Of a stretch of DNA of 20,456 bases, positions 14,700-20,456 are shown one piece after another. The notes below the pieces were generated by a model, which did not search any database, was not told the DNA's origin, and saw nothing but the letters and a program-made list of their open reading frames with translations. Each line of letters starts with the position of its first letter. The stretch's first letter is position 1. The position numbers and the translations under genes were made by a program. The stretch lies in IMG/VR virus record IMGVR_UViG_3300021376_000448, positions 1-20,456 of that record; one strand, given 5' to 3'. The DNA is from a virus.

Positions 14700-15152
14700 A
14701 TGGCAATTTCTTATATTTCAAGCTCTCAAAAAGATTATATTAATAATATTTTCGACAATATACACGAAACGTTTGCCAGAACCATAACTGTTATTTCTAA
14801 CCCAAAATTAACAGTAATTTCAAGCTCTCCTGCTTATAATTATTTTTACGATAAAGATTCTTCTGCGGCAGAAGCGGTTCAGTATACCGAAAATAAACAA
14901 ACTTTTAAAGCTAGAATTAAATATGTTAATAATTCTTTGGAGCAAATACCCGGATCAAACGCTCAAGACAAATTAATGCTTCCTGCTGGAAGTGTTAAAA
15001 TAAAAGTAGCAGAAGATGCATATCTTGTTTTGAAAGAAGCTAGAAAAGTCGAATTTGATGGCAGACGCTATTCTATGCTTTCAGATAATAAACCCTATGG
15101 AATGTTCGGGCCAAAGTATTATTCCTTTTTTCTTTCGCCAATCAATGAATAA
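14700..15152 (+). CDS. Putative head-tail connector (stopper-like) protein
   Basis: A 150-residue protein, first of the rightward set. It is beta-rich, with P-A-G-S-V-K-I-K-V-A-E-D-A-Y, a V-E-F-D-G-R-R-Y segment and a C-terminal Y-Y-S-F-F-L-S-P. I do not recognise a specific family. Gene order (two more small proteins, then the tube protein) and size match head-closure or stopper proteins of siphophages such as SPP1 gp16-like, so that is the best guess. There is no Shine-Dalgarno; the leader is A-rich. The next gene starts two bases after this stop. Confidence 0.45.
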   Translation: MAISYISSSQKDYINNIFDNIHETFARTITVISNPKLTVISSSPAYNYFYDKDSSAAEAVQYTENKQTFKARIKYVNNSLEQIPGSNAQDKLMLPAGSVKIKVAEDAYLVLKEARKVEFDGRRYSMLSDNKPYGMFGPKYYSFFLSPINE

Positions 15153-15154
15153 AA

Positions 15155-15760
15155 ATGGCTTTACCCAAAAATGTTCAACAGGCAATAAATAAGCAATCTG
15201 GCAAATTGCTAAAAAATAATTTTGAAAGAATTGCAAGAATAAAATTTGAACAAATTAAAACACAAATGATAAAAGAGTTTCTTAATCATCCTGTGACAAA
15301 TGAAATTAAAATGGGGCCACAGGCTCAAAACATTAGCAATACTCTAGGCGGATACGGTAACCTTTTTTCATATATAGGATTTTATGATGGAGAAGACCCT
15401 ATAGCGCCACTTTTAGCAGAATTTGAAAAAAGCACAATAGTCTTTTCTCGGTTTGTCGATGGAGGTGTTGTTTGGAATATATACACTCCAGCGAAAGAAG
15501 ACATGTGGGAGGCCAGCCCTATGCCTTGGGCAGAAGGCAGGAGTTGGGCGAAAGGAATAGAAACTGGAATTTCTGGACTTGGAGAATATTTTTATACCTT
15601 GCGTGGAGGATTGCAAAATTCACGCTCTGAAACCGCCATTCAAGTTAAATCAAAATTACGCGGGAAAAGTAGGTTTAAAAATGTAAAATACATAACAAGC
15701 ATTTTAAACAAGTACGAAAAAAAATTTTCTCAATTAGATGAAGCCTCAATATCAACATAA
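15155..15760 (+). CDS. Putative neck / tail completion protein (HK97 gp10-like by position)
   Basis: A 201-residue protein with a basic helical N-terminus, a central motif S-N-T-L-G-G-Y-G-N-L-F-S-Y-I-G-F, an acidic G-E-D-P-I stretch, and W-A-E-G-R-S-W-A-K-G-I-E-T-G-I-S-G-L around the middle. The C-terminus is Lys/Arg-rich. Basic ends with a compact centre and a place between a stopper-like gene and the tube gene fit a neck or tail-completion protein. This is inference from order and size; no family is firmly recognised. It overlaps the following gene by 23 bases. Confidence 0.45.
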   Translation: MALPKNVQQAINKQSGKLLKNNFERIARIKFEQIKTQMIKEFLNHPVTNEIKMGPQAQNISNTLGGYGNLFSYIGFYDGEDPIAPLLAEFEKSTIVFSRFVDGGVVWNIYTPAKEDMWEASPMPWAEGRSWAKGIETGISGLGEYFYTLRGGLQNSRSETAIQVKSKLRGKSRFKNVKYITSILNKYEKKFSQLDEASIST

Positions 15761-16577
15761 CATTACAACCTCATTTGCTTTATGGTTAGACCATCATTTG
15801 CTAGACAAAGGAGAGGCTTTTACAAATAAAACAGGTAAACTATTTTATTACTCAGATCCAAGAATCCCAAGCACTTACAAAGTTTTCGGAAGCCCACACA
15901 AACAATGGGTTTATGATTCAACTATAACTGGAGCTACTATTCCTAGCGGAGTTCATGTAAGTGGAGTTTTTAAAGGAAGAAACGATGGAGTTATTTTAGA
16001 TTTTATAAACGGCAGGGCATTGATAAGTGGCGCTGCAACAGGAGTTAATGTAACCGGATCTTATTCTGTAAAAGATTTTAATATATATCTTTCTAACGAC
16101 AACGAGGAAGATTTAATATTAGAGAATAATATAGAAGCAAATTCTAAATTTTCTCAAACCGGAGCCTTTATTGCTCCTTATGATCAGTCTTTTCCTGCTA
16201 TTTATGTTTTATCTGATGGCAATAAAAATACACCATTTGCGTTTGGCGGTGAAGACGAAACCAGATCTTTGATGAGAGGGGTCGTTTTTGCCGAAACCCC
16301 ATACCAATTAGATGGGGCTTTGTCCCTTTTCGCGGACACCCAGCAAAAGGTTTTTAAATTAAAAGAATTTTCCAGCTTTCCTATAACAGAATACGGGGAC
16401 ATTAAATCAGGCTCGTATTCTTTTGATGACTACTATACAAGCCCAAGCGTTAATGCGGAGTTGTTTATCGATGATGTTACGGCGTCAAAACTCAAAGATA
16501 AGTCAAAATTAGGGTCAAAAGCTTATGTTGGATTTTTGGATTTTGAGATTATTAAATATCGATACCCGAGACTTTAG
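15738..16577 (+). CDS. Putative tail completion / terminator-region structural protein
   Basis: A 279-residue, beta-rich protein of unrecognised family, third in the rightward set and immediately before the major tube gene. Visible landmarks are an N-terminal aromatic stretch (S-F-A-L-W-L-D-H-H), a Gly/Val/Ser-rich central part (G-V-H-V-S-G-V-F-K-G), and a C-terminal F-L-D-F-E-I-I-K-Y-R-Y-P-R-L. The start lies inside the preceding gene, so translation is probably coupled; no Shine-Dalgarno is visible. The position suggests a tail-terminator or neck component, but it is larger than typical terminators, and a different structural role is equally possible. Confidence 0.45.
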   Translation: MKPQYQHNITTSFALWLDHHLLDKGEAFTNKTGKLFYYSDPRIPSTYKVFGSPHKQWVYDSTITGATIPSGVHVSGVFKGRNDGVILDFINGRALISGAATGVNVTGSYSVKDFNIYLSNDNEEDLILENNIEANSKFSQTGAFIAPYDQSFPAIYVLSDGNKNTPFAFGGEDETRSLMRGVVFAETPYQLDGALSLFADTQQKVFKLKEFSSFPITEYGDIKSGSYSFDDYYTSPSVNAELFIDDVTASKLKDKSKLGSKAYVGFLDFEIIKYRYPRL

Positions 16578-16630
16578 CGTTCCATTTGCATGTAAAAAAA
16601 TGTAAAGTATTTCAAACCTTCTTTTAAATT

Positions 16631-17767
16631 ATGGCACGCAATAGAGTTATTTACCAATCAGAGGCGCTCTTTGTTAGCGACGGCACGCTTATTCCGACAG
16701 CTACGCACGCCGCAAATAAGATTAAGCAGCTTCACCGTGTACAATCGGCCAACTACGGATTTTCAGTAGCTCGCCAAGACGTTAACCAATTCGGCAACCT
16801 TGCTCGTATTGACGCTATCATTCTTGAGCCCCCCACAATCAATCTTGATTTTACTTATTACCTGCATACAGGTAACAATGAAACAGCACTTGGTTTTAGC
16901 GTAGGCACGAGCCTTGCTACCACAAAGTCTTTCATTTCGGGTTTGATCGATGCTACTCAAACAACTGACACATCAACTCTTTCTGGTCGTAATTTCCACA
17001 TCTTCACATCACCAGAGGGTAACGACGCCGATGGCGTTGCTGGTTTATCTTTCACTGGTGCTGAAGCTAGCACAATTACTGTCGGTAACGGATTCGTAAC
17101 TAACTATTCCCTTGAGGCTTCAGTTGGTAGTCTTCCAACAGTTTCAGTTTCGGCAGAAGGTCTGAACATTAACGTTGTTTCAGGCAATGGCGGTACACTT
17201 CCAGCACTTACTGTAGAAACTAGCGCTACCACAAACAACTCCTTCGTTCTACCAACACCTTCTAGCGGTGATATTGGTGTTTCTGCCCTTCGCCCTGGTG
17301 ATATCGTAATGGAACTCGCTGACCCTGTATTAACAGACATGCCTGTAGGAGTCGATACTAATAATACTGCGGCCCACATTCAGTCTTTCTCGATTGAAAT
17401 TCCAATTGGTCGTACAACCCTACAGCGCCTTGGCACCCGCTTCGGCTTCGCAAAGGTTATCGACTTCCCAATTGAAGTAACTGTAAATGTTTCCGCTACG
17501 GTAGCCGATCTTAAAAATGCTGGCAACTTGATTGACCTCGTAAATAACGACCAAACCAAGACGCTAACATTTAAATTCAGAGATGCATCTGGCGTTCAAA
17601 ATGATACAGCGAATAAGATCTGCTATCAGGTCAAAGGTTGCAAGCTCGTAAGTGAAAACTTCTCAAGCTCAATCGGTGACAACAAGAGTGTTGATCTGGT
17701 ATTCACGACCCAGATCGGTGCGCCACAAGATACTACAAACGGCGTATTCGTAGCGACAACAGTCTAA
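16631..17767 (+). CDS. Probable major tail tube protein
   Basis: A 378-residue beta-rich protein that I take as the main tube subunit. It is followed by a strong terminator, preceded by its own 53-bp gap, and its DNA is visibly richer in G/C and in C-ending codons (AAC, ATC, CGC, GAC) than its neighbours, as expected for the most abundant tail protein. It is related to the 385-aa and 259-aa minus-strand proteins (shared M-x-R-x-x-V-x-Y start, Q-S-x-N-Y, Y-Y-L, N-Y-S-L and the S-I-E-I-P-I-G-R half). Two similar halves with a G-S-L-P/S-S-S-I-G type turn suggest a duplicated tube fold. No Shine-Dalgarno is visible; the leader is T/A-rich. Alternative: a major virion protein other than the tube, such as a decoration protein, but the paralogues argue for the tail. 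Confidence 0.7.
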   Translation: MARNRVIYQSEALFVSDGTLIPTATHAANKIKQLHRVQSANYGFSVARQDVNQFGNLARIDAIILEPPTINLDFTYYLHTGNNETALGFSVGTSLATTKSFISGLIDATQTTDTSTLSGRNFHIFTSPEGNDADGVAGLSFTGAEASTITVGNGFVTNYSLEASVGSLPTVSVSAEGLNINVVSGNGGTLPALTVETSATTNNSFVLPTPSSGDIGVSALRPGDIVMELADPVLTDMPVGVDTNNTAAHIQSFSIEIPIGRTTLQRLGTRFGFAKVIDFPIEVTVNVSATVADLKNAGNLIDLVNNDQTKTLTFKFRDASGVQNDTANKICYQVKGCKLVSENFSSSIGDNKSVDLVFTTQIGAPQDTTNGVFVATTV

Positions 17768-17788
17768 AACTAAACTCCTAAAATAAAC

Positions 17789-17815
17789 AACCCCCGAGAA
17801 ATCGGGGGTTTTTTT
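17789..17815 (+). terminator. Rho-independent terminator after the tail tube gene
   Basis: A stem CCCCCGA (17791-17797) pairs with TCGGGGG (17802-17808) around a GAAA tetraloop, extended by two A-T pairs and followed by a run of seven T (17809-17815). It starts about 20 bases after the tube stop. It lies between convergent genes; read on the minus strand the hairpin is followed by a weaker T-rich stretch, so it may also stop the leftward transcript of the zinc-ribbon gene. Confidence 0.95.
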
Positions 17816-17816
17816 A

Positions 17817-18050
17817 TTACCATTTATTTACTGGACATTTCGCCGCTTGCAGTGAAGCTTTATTTTGCATGAAGCACCCGCATTTTGAACATCTATCTTT
17901 ATCTGCAATATAGTCTGAGCAGGTTTGGCAAATTTTCAGTCTTTCAGTTTTCTTTTCGTCTGTAGCGAAAAAAACTGCTGTTTTTGCGGCATGCTCAACT
18001 ACATTAAACGCTGTTTTAGAAGCTTCCTTGACAACCTCTAATGGGTTCAT
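17817..18050 (-). CDS. Small zinc-ribbon protein
   Basis: A 77-residue protein with a helical N-terminus (about 1-35) and a compact Cys-rich C-terminus: C41-x-x-C44, C54-x-x-C57-x-C59 and C72-P near the end, with the pattern C-x-K-C-G-C-F-M-x-N-K-A and a final Trp. This matches small zinc-ribbon proteins common in phage structural regions (like DUF6171). Four of the six cysteines would bind one zinc ion. It overlaps the 114-aa gene by four bases (ATGA) and ends three bases before the terminator's T-run limit. Role unknown; possibly an assembly factor for the adhesins encoded upstream. Confidence 0.75.
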   Translation of the reverse strand: MNPLEVVKEASKTAFNVVEHAAKTAVFFATDEKKTERLKICQTCSDYIADKDRCSKCGCFMQNKASLQAAKCPVNKW

Positions 18051-18391
18051 GGAGCAGAACCACTAGGCGCTGGAGCAGAACCACTAGAAGGTGGTTTTTG
18101 ATTAATTATAGTCGTATATAATTCTGAATAATCAGATAGTGGGCCATCAACTACAACAGGAGGATTAAATACATTTGCACAATAATTTACTATATATAAA
18201 TCATCACTGCCCCATCGATCATAATCTGCTTTCGGCATATCAATTCTTGATGCGTAAATAGGTACGCTATTTTCGTCGGTTAAAGCGCAATTGATCACAG
18301 CTTTTTTGCCGCCCATAATAAAAATAGTTGGCACTTCAATATTTACTGCCGTTTTATCGTTATATTTCCAAGGTTGAATTTTAACTTTCAT
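18047..18391 (-). CDS. Conserved-looking hypothetical protein with Pro/Ala/Ser tail
   Basis: A 114-residue protein that I do not recognise. The first ~95 residues look like a folded beta domain (K-I-Q-P-W-K-Y-N-D, T-I-F-I-M-G-G-K-K, S-D-D-L-Y-I-V-N-Y). The last ~18 are a Pro/Ser/Ala/Gly tail in which G-S-A-P recurs, encoded by a 17-bp direct repeat (tggagcagaaccactag at 18050-18090, period 21). It sits three bases after the glycine-rich adhesin gene and overlaps the zinc-ribbon gene, so the three are probably one transcript. It may be a fibre accessory or adaptor; that is only inference. Confidence 0.65.
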   Translation of the reverse strand: MKVKIQPWKYNDKTAVNIEVPTIFIMGGKKAVINCALTDENSVPIYASRIDMPKADYDRWGSDDLYIVNYCANVFNPPVVVDGPLSDYSELYTTIINQKPPSSGSAPAPSGSAP

Positions 18392-18394
18392 AAA

Positions 18395-19261
18395 TTATAC
18401 GTTTTTTGTATTTGTTACTGGAAAAGATCTGCTGATGCTGGCGTCTCCCCAAATTATTCTAACTGCACCAGACGTTCCAGCGTATCCATAATTTGTAGTT
18501 ACAGTAGTTCCACCGTCATCTGAATTATAACCACCAATTGCACCGCCACTACCACCTATACCGTTTCCTCTTGTTCCAGATCCAGCTATATTTGTTGCAG
18601 AGCCATTTCCACCATTGGATGCGTCCAAGCTATTGGAATTTCCTTCTGTTCCACCTACACCATTATCTCCTCTACCATAGATATATGTACTGCCTCCATT
18701 TCCAGACTGATATCTATTCCAATTTCCATCATCATATGCACCGCCACCTCCACCTGAACCACCATACGATCCATTTCCTCCTGGAGATTCTTGACCACCG
18801 CCATTCCCGCCATATGCTGTTTGGCCCGATGAACTATATCCACCAGCGCCACCGGCCCCGCCGCAAGAAGAGCCAGTTCCACCATTTGACAAATAATCAT
18901 AAACAGAAGTACTTAGTAGCGCCGTTCCAGATCTCGCAATCGATGACACACCTCCACTTGTGCCAACACCATTTACTGTTCCACCAGAGCCACCCGCACC
19001 AACAGTAATTGTCAACGTTTCTCCAGGCGTGACTGAAATATTATTTTTATAAAATAAAGAACCTCCTGTTCCCCCCTGCCCTCCGAAATCGCAACCGCCG
19101 CGTGGCCCGCCATTCCCACCATTAATTGCTACAGCAGATATAGATGTTACGCCAGCAGGAACTGTCCAGCTGGCTGTAGTTGCTGTAGTCCATTCAACTT
19201 GACTAGCTACAGCAGAGAAATTTGCAAATCCTGCTATAACTCCAGAAATAACGCCACTCAT
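18395..19261 (-). CDS. Glycine-rich tail adhesin-like protein
   Basis: A 288-residue protein. After a short N-terminus comes W-T-V-P-A-G-V-T-S-I, then about 200 residues dominated by G-G-x-G-G runs (G-G-S-G-G-G-G-G-A-Y and similar), closing with S-G-A-V-R-I-I-W-G-D. The 'WTVPAGVTSI ... GAVRIIWG' frame with a poly-glycine interior is typical of phage glycine-rich domains at tail tips, as in gp38-type adhesins of T-even phages, where glycine-rich loops form stacked polyglycine helices and the variable loops bind receptors. Two Cys pairs (C-D-F-G-G and S-S-C-G-G) are present. Leader without Shine-Dalgarno. Function as a receptor-binding or fibre-tip protein is a family inference. Confidence 0.8.
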   Translation of the reverse strand: MSGVISGVIAGFANFSAVASQVEWTTATTASWTVPAGVTSISAVAINGGNGGPRGGCDFGGQGGTGGSLFYKNNISVTPGETLTITVGAGGSGGTVNGVGTSGGVSSIARSGTALLSTSVYDYLSNGGTGSSCGGAGGAGGYSSSGQTAYGGNGGGQESPGGNGSYGGSGGGGGAYDDGNWNRYQSGNGGSTYIYGRGDNGVGGTEGNSNSLDASNGGNGSATNIAGSGTRGNGIGGSGGAIGGYNSDDGGTTVTTNYGYAGTSGAVRIIWGDASISRSFPVTNTKNV

Positions 19262-19299
19262 TTGTTTAAATTATATATTAATTTAAAAAATTTTCTACA

Positions 19300-20456
19300 T
19301 TATGTTAGTCCACTGCCACTAATAACAAATGTATTTGAGGCAACACAAATCACAGTGGCTACACCACGCTGCGCCAATGTTCTATTTCCTGTTGTGGCTG
19401 TGCCAGCTAAATACATTGTTACGCTTGCGCCTTGTGTAATTGTCTGGTTGGACGCCGAGTCATTATAAATTGTAACGACTTGCCCTGTTGAAAGAGTCCC
19501 AGATGGTACGGTTATTCCGCCAGTAGTAATTGTGATTAATCTACCAGTATCAGCAGCAGCAAGGGTATAAGCTGCTGATTTAGCATTTTGTGGAAGTGTT
19601 CGTAAATCACCATATTGATCTTTGACTACTCCATTAACTTCAAGTTTGGAACTTGGAGTTGTACCTACCAATCCAATGCCGACATTACCTGTCGTGCCAA
19701 CACCAGACGCACCGCCGATATAAAGAGTGGGTAAATTAGAATTTACCCCCATCATGATCGAATTTGCAGTACTGTTAACTAAGCGATTTGAGACATCTAC
19801 GCCACGGCCAAATACCAAACATTCGCCGTCGGCGGTAACGAACCTACCAATAGCTATAGGGCTATTGCCATTACTACCAGCAGTAGCATAATAGCCTAAT
19901 GCAATTCCCGTATGTCCACTTGCGACTGACGCAAAACCAACCGCAAAACAATGGAAATTTGAAGCAGTTGAAAAATATCCAGCTGCAAAAGAATTATTAC
20001 CGCTTGCGAATGAGTTCTCGCCAAAAGCAGCCGCATGTGTTCCAGGCGCATTACTAGAAGAGTTTCCAAACGCAACTGAACCCACTACTTGCAATTTTGT
20101 TGATGGACCTGTTGCACCTATACCTACGTTACCTCCAGTAGTAAGAACAAAATGTTGAGTTCCACCAGTAGTATTTGATAAATACATCGAACCTGATGTA
20201 TTCACTCCTATGGCTCCACATGCGGACCCAGCATTATCTTCTAATCTAATTAAATCGTATTGTCCTGAACTAGCTGCTCTTAGGGTTGTCATTCCACCAT
20301 AAACATGAAGTTTAGATGCAGGGGATGTAGTACCTATACCCATTCTTACAGAACCTGCATTTCCATTTGCATCTGAATCAATTGTTACTACAGAATGACT
20401 TAATGATGTTGCAGATTGATTCGATACGTTATTAAGCAGAAAGTGAATTTTACCTG
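19300..20456 (-). CDS. Tail fibre with GIGTTSP...KL.V and YadA-like repeats (partial, 5' end beyond window)
   Basis: The frame is open to the right edge, so an ATG at 20341-20343 is only an internal methionine; the upstream part reads ...V-V-T-I-D-S-D-A-N-G-N-A-G-S-V-R-M-G-I-G-T-T. Three copies of the short phage-fibre motif G-I-G-x-x-x-P-[SA]-[ST]-K-L-x-V are present. Between the second and third lies a run of A-x-G-x-x-[SA]-x-A-[SA]-G repeats (S-F-A-S-G-N-N-S-F-A-A-G), like the YadA/Hep_Hag collagen-like head of trimeric adhesins. The C-terminal ~90 residues are a Thr/Ala/Gly beta domain ending in I-S-G-S-G-L-T. It is likely a trimeric fibre. It leads into the glycine-rich adhesin 38 bases later, so the two probably share a transcript. 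Confidence 0.8.
   Translation of the reverse strand, partial: GKIHFLLNNVSNQSATSLSHSVVTIDSDANGNAGSVRMGIGTTSPASKLHVYGGMTTLRAASSGQYDLIRLEDNAGSACGAIGVNTSGSMYLSNTTGGTQHFVLTTGGNVGIGATGPSTKLQVVGSVAFGNSSSNAPGTHAAAFGENSFASGNNSFAAGYFSTASNFHCFAVGFASVASGHTGIALGYYATAGSNGNSPIAIGRFVTADGECLVFGRGVDVSNRLVNSTANSIMMGVNSNLPTLYIGGASGVGTTGNVGIGLVGTTPSSKLEVNGVVKDQYGDLRTLPQNAKSAAYTLAAADTGRLITITTGGITVPSGTLSTGQVVTIYNDSASNQTITQGASVTMYLAGTATTGNRTLAQRGVATVICVASNTFVISGSGLT

Noticed and set aside
16578-16630. A sigma70 promoter before the tube gene
   Set aside because: TTGCAT and TAAAGT are present but only about 11 bases apart; no pair with acceptable spacing was found. Expression from upstream or an atypical promoter is possible.
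18538-19008. A 156-codon plus-strand frame rich in His and Leu opposite the glycine-rich gene
   Set aside because: It is the antisense reading of glycine codons (GGx gives His, Leu or Pro in other frames) and matches no protein type.
20341-20343. ATG as the start of the right-end fibre gene
   Set aside because: The frame remains open to the window edge, with fibre-like sequence continuing upstream, and the ATG falls where the repeat normally has Val, inside a GIGTTSP motif.

Overview
This window is a piece of an AT-rich, tailed double-stranded DNA phage or prophage genome. It is almost entirely virion structural genes of a long, non-contractile (siphovirus-like) tail. The main evidence is a 2376-residue tape-measure protein, tube-like proteins, a minor-tail M-like protein, a fibre ending in an S74 intramolecular chaperone, a glycine-rich adhesin, and a fibre with VGIGT-type and YadA-like repeats. 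No terminase, portal, capsid, replication, integrase or tRNA gene is visible. The host cannot be named. Ribosome-binding sites are mixed: a few genes have clear Shine-Dalgarno sequences and many have only A/T-rich leaders.

Layout. From a 52-bp divergent promoter region at 14648-14699, one operon runs left on the minus strand: a small helical protein (98 aa), two overlapping tail-assembly-chaperone-like genes (247 and 333 aa), the tape measure, a tube-like/Dit-like protein (259 aa), an internally duplicated minor tail protein (323 aa), a second tube-like protein (385 aa), and an 800-aa S74 fibre/hub protein. A 12-bp tandem repeat at 1-130 may begin the next gene. A second set runs right on the plus strand: three small head-tail connector or tail-completion candidates (150, 201 and 279 aa), then a 378-aa protein that is probably the major tail tube subunit. 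It ends at a strong hairpin terminator (17789-17815). Convergent minus-strand genes fill the right end: a partial repeat fibre, a glycine-rich adhesin, a 114-aa unknown and a 77-aa zinc-ribbon protein.

The most unusual content lies inside the tape measure. Between its TP901-like N-terminal part (about residues 1-560) and its coiled-coil C-terminal half (from about 1480) is a mosaic region in which a short motif, G-Y-[IV]-P-N-F-A or close variants, occurs seven times. The motifs bracket distinct modules. One has a Walker A P-loop and looks like a small-molecule or nucleic-acid kinase. Another has the E...D...ExK layout of a PD-(D/E)XK nuclease. Others are a helical module and a short REMAAGV-containing module. 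This looks like enzymatic cargo strung on a tape measure that would be packed in the tail tube and expelled at infection. The delivery role is inference; the motif and module arrangement is read directly from the sequence.

How the genes would work together: the neck proteins close the head and join it to a tube of the 378-aa protein. The chaperone-like proteins would load tube subunits around the tape measure. The two other tube-like proteins and the M-like protein would build the tip. The S74 fibre, the glycine-rich protein and the right-end fibre would recognise the host.
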